Under the pieces are notes generated by a model that was not told the origin of the DNA, searched no databases, and saw only the letters and a list, made by a program, of their open reading frames with translations. Positions 16,278 through 25,390 of a stretch of DNA of 64,000 bases are shown here, piece after piece. Every line of letters starts with the position of its first letter. Positions within the stretch are counted from its first letter, which is position 1. The position numbers and the translations under genes are program-made. Source of the stretch: Fimbriimonadaceae bacterium (lineage in GTDB: Bacteria > Armatimonadota > Fimbriimonadia > Fimbriimonadales > Fimbriimonadaceae); the NCBI GenBank assembly GCA_019454105.1, contig CP075364.1, positions 2,111,362 through 2,175,361 of the forward strand, in the 5' to 3' direction.

Positions 16278-17177
16278 CTAGGGCTTAGTAGGCACCACGA
16301 AGTCGCTGTCTTGATGCTTTCCGCCTTGAAACGACCACTTTGCCGTCCACATGACGCGGTCCTCGCCCCCGTCCGGACGCGTCTCACTGGCCCGGACCGT
16401 GAGAGGGACGGATCGCTGGACGTCGACCACGATTTCGACCGAGGCCTTGGTCGGCTTCGACCGCTCAGCGATGTACCGAATGATCTTGCGTTCCTTGCCT
16501 TGGACTTGGACCACCTGCGACTCGGAATTGAGCGCGTAGCCGGCTTCGCCCCGGGCCAGTGCCCTGATCAGCGGCCCCCAAAAAGGCTCACCTGACCGGA
16601 AGGGCGAGGCCATCCTCCGGACGATCGTCAACGGCAACTTATCGAGACTCTCGTCGCCAGCCTTCAGGGCCCCACCATAAGGTGGAAGATTCCTCCATTC
16701 CCCAAAGGCCAGTTCGACCCGCCGCTTCCCGTCTCCTTTGAGAAGGTTCTGCTGAGGCCCACTGTCAGGCGAAAAGTACTGGATCGAGAACGTTCTTTCG
16801 TCGCGGATCTTCCAGTCCGACTTCACGTCAAACGATCCTTCCTTGTAACTTGCGATCACCTGGGTCGACGCCAATGACTCTCGCAGAGCAAGAAGCGCCC
16901 GGTCCATCTTTTCGGCTTCAATCACCATTTGGTTGGATTCGGGCTTCCATCCCTTGGTTCCAGGCGGGCTGATCGACAGTTTTGCGTCCAAAGCCCTGCG
17001 CGCGGGCTCGCTGAGCTCGAAGCTCTTCGGGACTTCGGACCGCGCAGGAGTCTCGGCCCCAGTGGACGGGGGGGGGCTCTTGGCCGTGTCGTCTCGCACG
17101 ACGCCCCGGCCCGGCTCGCCGCATCCGACCAGAACCGCGAGCGCTCCAATGATCCAAACTCGCCTCACACCAGGCAT
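16278..17177 (-). CDS. Predicted lipoprotein, 299 aa
   Basis: The ATG at 17177 gives MPGVRRVWIIGALAVLVGC, a signal peptide with lipobox LVGC. The mature part has repeated antiparallel strands (SFDVKSDWKIRDERTFSIQY and others) reminiscent of LolA-like lipoprotein carriers, but no specific family is recognised. The gene lies between two minus-strand genes with gaps of 35-42 bases. Confidence 0.65.
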   Translation of the reverse strand: MPGVRRVWIIGALAVLVGCGEPGRGVVRDDTAKSPPPSTGAETPARSEVPKSFELSEPARRALDAKLSISPPGTKGWKPESNQMVIEAEKMDRALLALRESLASTQVIASYKEGSFDVKSDWKIRDERTFSIQYFSPDSGPQQNLLKGDGKRRVELAFGEWRNLPPYGGALKAGDESLDKLPLTIVRRMASPFRSGEPFWGPLIRALARGEAGYALNSESQVVQVQGKERKIIRYIAERSKPTKASVEIVVDVQRSVPLTVRASETRPDGGEDRVMWTAKWSFQGGKHQDSDFVVPTKP

Positions 17178-17212
17178 GACGTCGGAAAGACGGCCGAAAG
17201 GTCGGGGTCCCG

Positions 17213-18928
17213 TCACGAACTCGGCACGCCCGAAAGCGAAAGTGGGTGATCGAGCTTAGCCCAGTATGCAAGGTCGATCTCAGGGAAGCAAGCGTCCTTC
17301 TCTTGACAGTCAAGCAAGAACTCCTTCTCGGTTCCGGTCATGACGTGCCCTTGCTGGACCTCCAAGGCCAAATCGGCCAAGCGATTGAAGCGCTCGATGT
17401 GGTCGGCGAAACGTGCTTCTGCGTAGTCCCTGGCCGCCCAAGTCGAGATCAAGAACTGCCAGTCGCTCGCTTCTGCCAAGAGCAGCTCCCGGGCGCACTG
17501 CTCCACGATCTCATGGGCCGGCCCTCCCGCGAGGGCCGAGGCCATCTCCCTCATGCGCTTTTGGCACGGGTACAGGTCCGCCCAAGTCCAAATGTTGTCC
17601 TCGTTGAGCCAAACGCTGTGGTACCCGCCCTCGCCCCAAGAACCCTCGGGAAGCGAAATGCGGTGCCTCGGCGGCTCGCGGTCGATCAGGTCGCCTCCTG
17701 AGACCATCTCGACTGATCCATCCCTGTGCATCTCCAAGGCCGACTCGTAGAGGAACTCGGGGCCTTCCCACCACCAATGGCCAAAGAGCTCGGTGTCGTA
17801 CATCGCCACGACCGTGCCCTCTCGGTTCGCCTGGCCCCGATAGCGGGACAAGGTGCCCTTGACCAGCGACACAAAGTCGCGAGCATGGCCATGGATCCTG
17901 TCGTAGGCCACCCAGGGGTCGTACGGCTCCTTCGCTCCAAGATCGGCCTTGTTCTGACTGATGCGCCAGTAGCGCAGCCGACCGGGGTAAAGCTGCTTGT
18001 GAAACTCCAGGTAGTACTCATCGCCTGGATAGCCGATGTCGCCTGACCAGACCTTCACGGTCGTCTCGGGGTCTCTGGCCATGACCACCGTGCCACCGGC
18101 GAGCGTGTAATGCTCGTACTCGCTCCGGGCTTCGGCAGGAGGAGTGAAAAGGTGGCGGCTCCTTTCGAACATTTCGGCAAGTTGCGGGAACTTCTGCCAA
18201 TAAGTCCCGAGGGGCTCCCCGCCACGTATCAAGTGCGAGTCGACAAAGAAGTACTCAATCCCGCTTTCGCGGACAAAGTCGTCCACCGCCTTCCGCGGCC
18301 ACGGGGTCTCGTCTTCGCCGACAGGGGACTTCCAGTCGTAGCCAGGGCGGTAGGCGCACTCGGGCAGCCAGATCCCCCGCGGCTTTGACCCGAAACGCCT
18401 CACATGGGACGAGACGGCCAGTTTCACCTGAGCTTGCACGCTCTCATCGGTCCCGAGCAAAGGGAAGTAGCCGTGAGTGGCCCCACAGGTGATCAGTTCG
18501 ATGAGCCCGTCCTCTTGGAACTCGCGCAGGGCCCCTGTGATCGAACGGCCCCACTTGTGCTTGAACTGCATCAGAGCCCTCGAATAAACCCGTTGCCACA
18601 TGGCGGCGATCCCCACCATCTTCAGCTCGGAGTGCTTATCGAACCGGGCTTGGTCGCTGACCGCGTAGTCGATTTTCTCTTGACAGTAGTCCTCGAAGCC
18701 GGACTTGAACGAAGGGTCGTCCAACTGCTCTCCCAGGATGGGGGTCAGGTTGATCGTCCACCTTGGCTTGATCCCTTGTAGCCGAAGGCGGTCTAAGGCG
18801 TCCAGGATCGGCAGATAGCACTCGGCCGCGCTCTCGAAGAGCCAGTCCGTGCCGTGAGGCGACTTCCCGTGCGAGAGCACATACGGCATGTGCGAGTGAA
18901 GCACGAGCATGAACCGGCCTGCCGACAT
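17213..18928 (-). CDS. GH57 1,4-alpha-glucan branching enzyme
   Basis: A 571-residue GH57 enzyme that makes alpha-1,6 branches in glycogen. Conserved regions: HSHMPYV (11-17), CGATHGYFPLL (148-158), GIWLPECAY with nucleophile Glu190, and YDTELFGHWW with acid/base Asp378. The DUF1957-type C-terminal helical domain is present, and the length is typical. TAGAAT (18937-18942, complement) ends 8 bases before the ATG, suggesting a leaderless mRNA. No other glycogen gene is in the window. Confidence 0.92.
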   Translation of the reverse strand: MSAGRFMLVLHSHMPYVLSHGKSPHGTDWLFESAAECYLPILDALDRLRLQGIKPRWTINLTPILGEQLDDPSFKSGFEDYCQEKIDYAVSDQARFDKHSELKMVGIAAMWQRVYSRALMQFKHKWGRSITGALREFQEDGLIELITCGATHGYFPLLGTDESVQAQVKLAVSSHVRRFGSKPRGIWLPECAYRPGYDWKSPVGEDETPWPRKAVDDFVRESGIEYFFVDSHLIRGGEPLGTYWQKFPQLAEMFERSRHLFTPPAEARSEYEHYTLAGGTVVMARDPETTVKVWSGDIGYPGDEYYLEFHKQLYPGRLRYWRISQNKADLGAKEPYDPWVAYDRIHGHARDFVSLVKGTLSRYRGQANREGTVVAMYDTELFGHWWWEGPEFLYESALEMHRDGSVEMVSGGDLIDREPPRHRISLPEGSWGEGGYHSVWLNEDNIWTWADLYPCQKRMREMASALAGGPAHEIVEQCARELLLAEASDWQFLISTWAARDYAEARFADHIERFNRLADLALEVQQGHVMTGTEKEFLLDCQEKDACFPEIDLAYWAKLDHPLSLSGVPSS

Positions 18929-18936
18929 CTCGCTTG

Positions 18937-18942
18937 ATTCTA
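18937..18942 (-). promoter_or_regulatory. -10 element (TAGAAT) for the GH57 gene, leaderless type
   Basis: On the minus strand TAGAAT ends 8 bases before the ATG at 18928. Confidence 0.5.
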
Positions 18943-18971
18943 GCCAATCGGTCCAGCCGCTCTCTGCTGAA

Positions 18972-19763
18972 CTACCGACCCGTGAACAAAAGAGCCGTCA
19001 AGAAGTAGTTGGCGACATAGATGAGGACCATCGAGATGACAACCGTGTTCGTCGTCGCCCGGCCCACTCCGACCGCCCCCTCGCGCGAGCGGAGCCCCTG
19101 TTGGGCCGCCACGACCGCGATGATGGCCCCGAAAGCGACCGTCTTGACCATCCCCTTGAAGAGGTCGCCTGACTCCACCCACTGACGGATCGACGTCCAA
19201 AAAGCGCCCTCGGGCACCCCTCCACGGTATACCGAGACCAAGAATCCGCCTGTCACACCGGCATAGACGCCGACCAGGCACAGCATCGGAAGGGTGACGA
19301 CGGCCGCGATCAACCGCGGGACGACCAAGTAGCTGACAGGGTTGACATTGAGAGAGCGCAACGCGTCGATCTGCTCCGAGACGGCCATCGTCCCGATTTG
19401 GGCCGCCATCGCCGAACCCGCCCGGGCCGCCACCATGATCCCGGCGAGAACAGGCGCGATCTCGCGCGTGACGGCAAGGCCGATCGCAGCCCCGGCCAAG
19501 CTGGAAGCCCCATACCGGACAAGCAATTCGGACGAGTACAGGGCGAGCACTGCCCCCGAGGCGAAAGTGGTCAGCGCGACGATCGGCACCGAATTGAGAC
19601 CGATGAAAGCCATCTGGCTCAAGGTCTCAGCGGCCTCGAAGGGCCGCGCGATCAGGCGGCGCAACGACTCGGCCAGGAGGAGCGCGCACTCACCGACAAA
19701 CGTCAAGACAGCCCCGACCGCCCCTCGCGAAAGGGCCGACTCAGCGCCCGGTCTTTTGGCCAT
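18972..19763 (-). CDS. mlaE: MlaE family ABC transporter permease
   Basis: A 263-residue integral membrane protein of the MlaE family, which moves phospholipids between membranes of diderm bacteria. Hallmarks are REIAPVLAGIMVAARAGSAM and GTMAVSEQIDALRSLNVNP. Family length is usual. The partner ATPase (MlaF) and the MCE protein (MlaD) are not in this window. TAGTCT at 19771-19776 (complement) ends 7 bases before the ATG. Confidence 0.92.
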   Translation of the reverse strand: MAKRPGAESALSRGAVGAVLTFVGECALLLAESLRRLIARPFEAAETLSQMAFIGLNSVPIVALTTFASGAVLALYSSELLVRYGASSLAGAAIGLAVTREIAPVLAGIMVAARAGSAMAAQIGTMAVSEQIDALRSLNVNPVSYLVVPRLIAAVVTLPMLCLVGVYAGVTGGFLVSVYRGGVPEGAFWTSIRQWVESGDLFKGMVKTVAFGAIIAVVAAQQGLRSREGAVGVGRATTNTVVISMVLIYVANYFLTALLFTGR

Positions 19764-19770
19764 TCGAGCG

Positions 19771-19776
19771 AGACTA
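19771..19776 (-). promoter_or_regulatory. -10-like element (TAGTCT) for mlaE, leaderless type
   Basis: On the minus strand the hexamer ends 7 bases before the mlaE ATG. Confidence 0.45.
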
Positions 19777-19816
19777 CCCGCGGGGCCCCTGGACGAGGCC
19801 CCGACCGTTCAGACCG

Positions 19817-19822
19817 TAGAAT
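19817..19822 (+). promoter_or_regulatory. -10 element (TAGAAT) for the small selenoprotein candidate and hemW
   Basis: TAGAAT ends 9 bases before the ATG at 19832. It is the only promoter-like element seen upstream of hemW, so both ORFs are probably on one transcript. Confidence 0.5.
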
Positions 19823-19831
19823 GTGACCAGG

Positions 19832-19999
19832 ATGCTCGTCAAGGTCATTGTTTCAGTCGTCATCGGTGCGGCGGCAGGTGGGGCCTACGCCGCCTGGATG
19901 GCCAGCATGAAGACCGGGTGACTGAGTTGCCAACAACCGGCGGTGCCGGTTGTAGTTGGGGCCGTCATTGGCCTGATCTCCGCCTTGGCCTCGCGATGA
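19832..19999 (+). CDS. Candidate small membrane selenoprotein (in-frame TGA at 19919)
   Basis: Read with TGA 19919-19921 as selenocysteine, this is a 55-residue protein with two hydrophobic segments (about 3-24 and 37-53) joined by a loop holding TG-U-LSC, that is U30-x-x-C33. A hairpin follows the TGA at 19930-19959. The readthrough frame ends with TGA 19997-19999, overlapping the hemW ATG at 19996 (ATGA), as coupled genes do here. Without readthrough the ORF would end at 29 codons and leave a 75-base gap, yet that gap continues as hydrophobic membrane sequence. The shape recalls small two-helix proteins with Cys loops (DUF6132-like), but weakly. No sel genes are in the window, so Sec use by this organism is untested. 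Confidence 0.55.
19930..19959 (+). promoter_or_regulatory. SECIS-like hairpin
   Basis: Lower stem CCAAC (19930-19934) pairs with GTTGG (19955-19959); upper stem AACCGGC (19935-19941) pairs with GCCGGTT (19945-19951). The loop is GGT (19942-19944), and a 3-base bulge lies on the 3' side. The upper stem begins 13 bases after the TGA and the loop starts with G and contains GT, in line with bacterial SECIS rules. Confidence 0.5.
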
Positions 20000-21114
20000 T
20001 GGAACCCGTCGCCGTCTACGTCCACACACCCTTCTGTCCAAGCAAGTGCGGCTATTGCGACTTCAACAGCTACGCGATGTCGGGCGGCATCGTAGACCGG
20101 ACCGTCCAAGCGATGCTGGCGGAGATTCATCGGTCGCCGTGGCGAGGAAGGCCCGCCAAGACTGTGTTCTTCGGCGGCGGCACCCCGACATTCCTGTCAC
20201 CCGGTCAATTGACTGGACTCTTGAAGGCAGTCCTCGAGGTTCACCCACCCATCCCGGGAGCCGAAGTGACGAGCGAGGCCAACCCCGGAACGGTCGACGC
20301 CGAAAAGTTCGACGCCATGGTCGAAGCCGGATTCAACCGGCTCAGCCTCGGAGCTCAAAGCTTCGACACTGGCGACCTTCACCGGCTCGGCCGAATCCAC
20401 GAGGCCACCGACGTCGCGAAGGCGGTCGCGGCCGCCAGACGGGCCGGCTTTCGATCTCTGAACATCGATCTGATGTTCGCCTTGCCAGGACAGTCGATGC
20501 GGGGATGGAGAACCAACCTTGAATTGGCTCTGGGCCTCGCGCCCGACCACCTGAGCCTTTATTGCCTCACGATCGAGCCAAACACCCGGTTCTATCGCCA
20601 CCATCTTCGAGGGGCCCTTGAGCTCCCCAGCGAAGAGACGCAAGTCGCCATGTACGATCTGGCCGTTCAAAGGTGCCAGGAGGCCGGCCTTGATCACTAC
20701 GAGATCTCGAACTTCGCACGGCCAGGCCACGAGTCTCGCCACAACCTCTGTTACTGGCGAGCCGAGGAGTACCTGGCATATGGGCCCGGAGCTGTAGGAT
20801 GTTTCGGATCAGGCGACGATCAGCGAACTCGGTACACCAACACGAAGCACCCGGAACGCTATGCCGAGGCGGTCGAATCAGGTTTGCGCCTCTGGTGCGA
20901 TGAAGAAGCGGTGGACGGGCACACAAGGCGCACTGAGGCCGTCATGTTGGGACTTCGCTTGTCCGAAGGGTTGGACGTCCAATCAATGAATCTCGATCCT
21001 GACCCGATGGTCAAGGCCGTGGAGAGAGGCTGGGCCGCCGTCTCAGAGGGACGGTTCCGATTGACCGACCAGGGCCGCCATTGGTGTTCCGAGGTCGCCA
21101 CGTGGCTCATATGA
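19996..21114 (+). CDS. hemW: HemW-type radical SAM protein
   Basis: A 372-residue radical SAM enzyme of the HemN/HemW family. The [4Fe-4S] motif is CPSKCGYCDF (CxxxCxxC), followed by FFGGGTPT (GGTP-type SAM motif), TSEANPGTV, RLSLGAQSF and the C-terminal HemN_C winged domain. The short N-terminus before the cluster and the length fit HemW (heme chaperone) rather than oxygen-independent coproporphyrinogen oxidase. The start is ATG 19996 or 19999, overlapping the stop of the small upstream ORF. Confidence 0.9.
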   Translation: MMEPVAVYVHTPFCPSKCGYCDFNSYAMSGGIVDRTVQAMLAEIHRSPWRGRPAKTVFFGGGTPTFLSPGQLTGLLKAVLEVHPPIPGAEVTSEANPGTVDAEKFDAMVEAGFNRLSLGAQSFDTGDLHRLGRIHEATDVAKAVAAARRAGFRSLNIDLMFALPGQSMRGWRTNLELALGLAPDHLSLYCLTIEPNTRFYRHHLRGALELPSEETQVAMYDLAVQRCQEAGLDHYEISNFARPGHESRHNLCYWRAEEYLAYGPGAVGCFGSGDDQRTRYTNTKHPERYAEAVESGLRLWCDEEAVDGHTRRTEAVMLGLRLSEGLDVQSMNLDPDPMVKAVERGWAAVSEGRFRLTDQGRHWCSEVATWLI

Positions 21115-21230
21115 CCCAATCCGAGCGACTGTTGCGAACTCTCAGGCAGGACCTGTCGTCATAGCCGGTTGTCGCTGGCTCCAATTTCTCCGCGAAGCTG
21201 GTTTCCGCGACACCGTCAATCCTCAGTTGC

Positions 21231-21257
21231 CCGGCCGTTTTTCGGCCGGTCTTTTTG
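21231..21257 (+). terminator. Rho-independent terminator after hemW
   Basis: Stem CCGGCCG (21231-21237), loop TTTTT, stem CGGCCGG (21243-21249), then TCTTTTTGTCTT. The 115 bases between the hemW stop and this stem hold no gene. Confidence 0.85.
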
Positions 21258-21279
21258 TCTTAGCATCCCTGAGGATCTC

Positions 21280-23238
21280 TTAGCCTGCGCCCGTGGGCGA
21301 CGCTGCCCTGAGGCGGCCCCTAACGTGGCCAATGAGCAGGGCAATGTCCGAAGGCCGGACGCCCGGAATCCTGGTGGCCTGACCGATCGTCATCGGCCTC
21401 ACCCTTCCGAGCTTCTCTCGGCTTTCGAAGCTCAGGCCCGGAAGCGCGTCATAGTCGAGGCCCGCCGGGATCACCAAGTCGTCCAGGCGCTTAGCCATGT
21501 CGGCCTCTTCCTCCTGTCGCTTGAGATAGCCAGAATAGACCGCCTCGATCTCTACCTGAGCCCGCGCCGCCTGCTCGGGAGATCCTGGATCGTCCGATAT
21601 TCCGACCAGAGGACCAGGGCCAAGTCCGGCCTCTCCAGCCAGAGATTCGACCGTCTCGAGCCCGACTCCTGGGCGCTTCATGAGTTCGAGCAACGTCGAG
21701 CGTCCCTTGATCGGGGCCAGGCCCCGCCGTTCAAGCAGAGGGTTCTTGCTCTCAAAGACGAAAGTCGTGCCAAGCCATTCACGGGCCGAGTCCATGGCCC
21801 GGAGCTTGGCCTCCAAACGCCGCCGGCGCGACTCGCAGGCCAGCCCGATCTCCGCTGACAACGGGGTCAGCCGCTGGTCGGCGTTGTCGTGCCTCAGCAC
21901 AAGGCGGTGCTCGGCCCTGGCCGTCAGCATGCGATAAGGATCCTCGACCCCTTTGGTGACCAGGTCGTCGATCATCACCCCAATGAAGCTGTTGGTGCGA
22001 GACAAGACGACCGCAGGCTCGCCTGCCGCCGTCCGCGCCGCGTTGATCCCAGCCACGATCCCCTGCCCCGCCGCCTCCTCGTAGCCGCTCGTGCCGTTGA
22101 TCTGCCCAGCCAGGAACAGACCCTCGACCAGCTTCGACATGAGCGTGGGTTCGAGTTGGAGCGGGTCGGCCATGTCGTATTCCACCGCGTATCCCGGCCG
22201 CGTCATCTCGACCCGTTCAAGGCCTGGGATCGTGCGCAACGCCTCGATCTGGATCTCGGCGGGCAGCGACGTCGAGAATCCCTGGACATAGACGGAGTCG
22301 CTGTCCCACTCCTCTACCTCAAGAAAGATCGGATGGGAGTCCTTGTCGGCGAACCGGACGACCTTGTCCTCCACGCTCGGGCAATAGCGGGGCCCGACGC
22401 CTTGGATCTCGCCTGAGAACATCGGGCTTTCGTGGAGCCCGCTTCGAAGAATCTCGTGGGTCGCGGGCGTCGTCCTCGTCTGCCAAGTCGGAAGAAGCTC
22501 CCTCTTCGGAAATGGCAAGTCATGGAGGAAGCTCATCGGGCCTGCTTGCGGCTCGCTCGGCATCACCTCGGCCTTATCAAGGTCAATGGATCCCAGTCGA
22601 ACGCGGGGGGTCGTGCCAGTCTTGAAGCGACGCAACCTGACTCCGAGGCCAGCCAACCAGGCGCTCAGGCCCTCGGCCGCTTGGTCGCCGTGCCGGGCCG
22701 CGACCGTCTTGTTCCGCCCCTCGTGGCAGAGCCCATTGAGGAACGTGCCTGTCGTCACAACCACACTCTGGGCTTCGACCGCCTGCCCGTCTGCCAGACG
22801 GATCCCGCTCACCCGGCCTCCAGACGTTTCAAGGCTCTCGACGAGGCCCTCTCGAACGGTCAGTCTCGGCTGGCCCTCCAGCACGCGGCGCATGAAGGCT
22901 GGATAGTCCGACTTGCAGACTTGGGCCCGAGTCGTCTGGACGGCTGGGCCTTTTCCGGTACCGACACGCCTCAGGTGAGTCAGCGTGTGGTCGGTCGTCA
23001 CCGCCATTTGTCCCCCCAAAGCGTCGACTTCACGGGCCATGTGCCCTTTGGCTGGGCCCCCAATCGAGCAGTTGCACGGCAGATGCCCGATCCTGTCGGC
23101 GCGAAGCGTCACGCAAAGGGTCTCGCGGCCCAGACGGGCCGAGGCCAGGGCCGCCTCGATCCCGGCGTGCCCGGCTCCGATCACAATGACGTCGAACCGC
23201 TCCAAGTTCGCGAGTGTACTCGCCGCCGCCAGTCCCAT
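21280..23238 (-). CDS. mnmG: tRNA uridine-5-carboxymethylaminomethyl modification protein MnmG
   Basis: A 652-residue FAD protein that with MnmE modifies the wobble uridine of some tRNAs. FAD motif [14 protein letters not shown] lies near the start; [15 protein letters not shown], [23 protein letters not shown] and [21 protein letters not shown] are family signatures. The ATG at 23238 is preferred to the GTG-type start at 23295 because TACGAT lies 16 bases upstream of it. mnmE is not in the window. Confidence 0.96.
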   Translation of the reverse strand: MGLAAASTLANLERFDVIVIGAGHAGIEAALASARLGRETLCVTLRADRIGHLPCNCSIGGPAKGHMAREVDALGGQMAVTTDHTLTHLRRVGTGKGPAVQTTRAQVCKSDYPAFMRRVLEGQPRLTVREGLVESLETSGGRVSGIRLADGQAVEAQSVVVTTGTFLNGLCHEGRNKTVAARHGDQAAEGLSAWLAGLGVRLRRFKTGTTPRVRLGSIDLDKAEVMPSEPQAGPMSFLHDLPFPKRELLPTWQTRTTPATHEILRSGLHESPMFSGEIQGVGPRYCPSVEDKVVRFADKDSHPIFLEVEEWDSDSVYVQGFSTSLPAEIQIEALRTIPGLERVEMTRPGYAVEYDMADPLQLEPTLMSKLVEGLFLAGQINGTSGYEEAAGQGIVAGINAARTAAGEPAVVLSRTNSFIGVMIDDLVTKGVEDPYRMLTARAEHRLVLRHDNADQRLTPLSAEIGLACESRRRRLEAKLRAMDSAREWLGTTFVFESKNPLLERRGLAPIKGRSTLLELMKRPGVGLETVESLAGEAGLGPGPLVGISDDPGSPEQAARAQVEIEAVYSGYLKRQEEEADMAKRLDDLVIPAGLDYDALPGLSFESREKLGRVRPMTIGQATRIPGVRPSDIALLIGHVRGRLRAASPTGAG

Positions 23239-23254
23239 CGCCTTCGGCCCGAGG

Positions 23255-23264
23255 ATCGTAGAGT
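23255..23264. promoter_or_regulatory. Overlapping divergent -10 elements, mnmG / ferredoxin reductase
   Basis: On the plus strand TAGAGT (23259-23264) lies 9 bases before the GTG at 23274. On the minus strand TACGAT (23260-23255) serves mnmG. The two hexamers share the central TA. Confidence 0.45.
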
Positions 23265-23273
23265 GCACAGGAC

Positions 23274-24260
23274 GTGGATCGGGTCGACCTGACAATCATC
23301 GGAGGAGGGCCTGTCGGGCTCTTTGCCGCCTTCTATGCGGGCATGAGGGGCATGAGCGTCCGGATCGTGGACAGCTTGGCCGAGCTCGGAGGGCAACTCG
23401 TGGCCCTTTATCCGGAGAAGTATGTCTTCGACATGCCTGGCTTCCCCAAGGTTTTGGCCCGAGACTTGGCCAACAGCCTGATCGAACAAGGGACGCAGTT
23501 CGGCCCCGAAGTCGTGCTGAGCCAGACGGCCGAGCGGCTGGATTCCGACGAGGAAGGCTACACGATCGTCACCCGGTCTGGACTCCATCTCCCGACCCGG
23601 ACCGTTGTCATCTCGGCAGGGGCAGGGGCGTTCAGTCCGACCAAGCTCGGTGTCGAGCGAGAGGACGACTTCGTCGGCCAAGGCGTGAGCTATGGAGTGA
23701 AGGCCAAAGCCGATTTCGCGGGGAAAAGGTGCCTGATCGTCGGCGGCGGGGACAGCGCCTTCGACTGGGCTCTGAACCTGCACAATGTGGCTGAGTCGAT
23801 CTCCATCGTCCATCGGCGCGACCAGTTCCGTGCCCATGAAGAGACGGTCAAGGAAGTCGCCGGACTTGGCGTGCCTTTCCGCCTTTGGAAGGTCGTGAAA
23901 GCCTTGCACGGCGAGGGCAGGCTCACTTCCGTGACGCTGGAAGACACCAGGAGCAAGGAGACCGAAGAAATCGCGTGCGAGGCCCTGGTCGTCAACATCG
24001 GCTTCAAGTCGTCTCTCGGCCCGATCAAAGAGTGGGGCTTGGAGCTCAATAGGAATCAGATCCTCGTGGACCATCTGGGCCGAACCAACCGTCCAGGAGT
24101 CTTCGCGGTCGGGGACGTATGCGACTTCGACGGCAAGCTCAAGCTCATCGCGACTGGGGTCGGCGAGGCCGCCACCGCCGTCTGTGTCGCCAAGACGATG
24201 ATCGATCCCGGGGCGAAACTCTTCCCAGGACACAGCTCCGACATGGAGCAGTTCGCTTAG
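23274..24260 (+). CDS. Ferredoxin/flavodoxin--NADP+ reductase, thioredoxin-reductase type
   Basis: A 328-residue FAD/NADPH protein of the TrxR-like FNR class. FAD motif [20 protein letters not shown]-type [11 protein letters not shown] near the end, and NADPH motif [15 protein letters not shown] are present. Where thioredoxin reductase has CxxC after the NADPH motif, this protein has SAFDWA, so it is not a thioredoxin reductase. The start is the GTG at 23274 with a -10 hexamer 9 bases upstream. It diverges from mnmG. Confidence 0.92.
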   Translation: MDRVDLTIIGGGPVGLFAAFYAGMRGMSVRIVDSLAELGGQLVALYPEKYVFDMPGFPKVLARDLANSLIEQGTQFGPEVVLSQTAERLDSDEEGYTIVTRSGLHLPTRTVVISAGAGAFSPTKLGVEREDDFVGQGVSYGVKAKADFAGKRCLIVGGGDSAFDWALNLHNVAESISIVHRRDQFRAHEETVKEVAGLGVPFRLWKVVKALHGEGRLTSVTLEDTRSKETEEIACEALVVNIGFKSSLGPIKEWGLELNRNQILVDHLGRTNRPGVFAVGDVCDFDGKLKLIATGVGEAATAVCVAKTMIDPGAKLFPGHSSDMEQFA

Positions 24261-24270
24261 GCGACAGCCC

Positions 24271-25317
24271 TCATTCTTCGATCAGGTACTCGGCGATGAG
24301 GCCAGCCGTGTCGCGAAGGGCATCGACATGCGTTCGCTCGTACCCGTGGCTGGTGTCCACCCCGGGGCCGATGAGCGCCACTTGCGCCTGGCCACCCGAG
24401 AACCAATAAGCCCCACCGTCGGAGCCATAGTGGGGATAGGTGTCCGGCCGGAGTTCGATCCCAGCAGAGTCAGCGAGGGCCCTGAGCTTCTCAGAGAGCT
24501 CACGGCTATAGGGCCCGTTCGAGTCTTTCAGACAGATGGAGCAGTGGAACTCGTCCCCGTTCTGGCCCTCGCCGACGCAGGCCATGTCGAGCACCACGAT
24601 CTCGGTCAGGTCGTCGGGCAAACCGTCCATGCCTCCGTGCCCGACCTCCTCGTGGACACTGAACAAGGCGTGCGTCCTTTGCGCCGGACTCACCCCAGCG
24701 TCCTTGAGCGCCTTCAGCGCCGCCATCAGGCAAGCCACACAGGCCTTGTCGTCAAGAAACCGGGAGCGGACGAACCCAGCCTCGCCTCGCTCAAATCGAG
24801 GGTCGAACGCAACGTAATCACCGATCTCGATCCCAAGAACCTTGGTCTCTTCCGCCGTTGTCGTGCGCTCGTCCAACCGAATCTCCAAGTTGTCCTGATC
24901 TCGTTTGGCCTCCCTTGAATCCTTGTTCACGTGCGCGGCCCCATTGGCCAAGACGACCGAACCACGAAACTGCGTGCCTCGCCTGGAGCGCACGACGACG
25001 CCCTCGCTCTCGACCGCGGGCCAGACAACCCCGTTCAGGGCCGTCATCTTGAGCCGACCGTTCGGCTTGATCTCCTTGACCATCGCGCCCAAGGTGTCGA
25101 CATGGGCGGTCAGGGCCCGGGGGCGGTCGTTCTTGAGCCCGTCGATGCGGGCCACCAACGCCCCTTTGCCCGTCTTCACGCTGGTGATGCCGAGTTCCTC
25201 CAGCCCTTGCTGGACGAAGCTCACAGCCCAGTCCGTGTCTCCCGTCGGGCTCGGCGAGTTGATCAAGTCTTCGAGGAACCGAAGAAGGTAGTCGGTCGAG
25301 ACTTCGAACCGGGGCAT
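24271..25317 (-). CDS. M42 family metallopeptidase
   Basis: A 348-residue di-zinc aminopeptidase. Likely ligands and catalytic residues appear in LTAHVDTLGAMV (His/Asp), LDDKACVACLMAAL (bridging Asp), HEEVGHGG (Glu/Glu) and VLDMAC (Asp); the C-terminal TSHGYERTHVDAL supplies the last His. M42 enzymes trim peptides in large tetrahedral complexes. TAAACT (25326-25331, complement) ends 8 bases before the ATG. Confidence 0.92.
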   Translation of the reverse strand: MPRFEVSTDYLLRFLEDLINSPSPTGDTDWAVSFVQQGLEELGITSVKTGKGALVARIDGLKNDRPRALTAHVDTLGAMVKEIKPNGRLKMTALNGVVWPAVESEGVVVRSRRGTQFRGSVVLANGAAHVNKDSREAKRDQDNLEIRLDERTTTAEETKVLGIEIGDYVAFDPRFERGEAGFVRSRFLDDKACVACLMAALKALKDAGVSPAQRTHALFSVHEEVGHGGMDGLPDDLTEIVVLDMACVGEGQNGDEFHCSICLKDSNGPYSRELSEKLRALADSAGIELRPDTYPHYGSDGGAYWFSGGQAQVALIGPGVDTSHGYERTHVDALRDTAGLIAEYLIEE

Positions 25318-25325
25318 TGGGGGCT

Positions 25326-25331
25326 AGTTTA
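25326..25331 (-). promoter_or_regulatory. -10 element (TAAACT) for the M42 peptidase, leaderless type
   Basis: On the minus strand TAAACT ends 8 bases before the ATG at 25317. Confidence 0.5.
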
Positions 25332-25377
25332 GCCCGAAGATTCAAGGCCACCCACTGGCCCCTCCCCTTTGACGGAC

Positions 25378-25383
25378 CATAAT
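25378..25383 (+). promoter_or_regulatory. -10 element (CATAAT) for rimO, leaderless type
   Basis: CATAAT ends 7 bases before the ATG at 25391. It sits inside a perfect 15-base palindrome centred on 25381 (GGACCATAATGGTCC), which could also serve as an operator. Confidence 0.5.
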
Positions 25384-25390
25384 GGTCCCC

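Noticed and set aside
21115-21180. Glycine-riboswitch-like core (AACTCTCAGGCA followed by GGAC) after hemW
   Set aside because: The 5' half of the aptamer is missing and no glycine-related gene follows; only a terminator and the mnmG tail do.
25374-25388. 15-base palindrome at the rimO start as an operator
   Set aside because: It is fully explained by a -10 hexamer flanked by short matching arms; no second copy was seen in the window.
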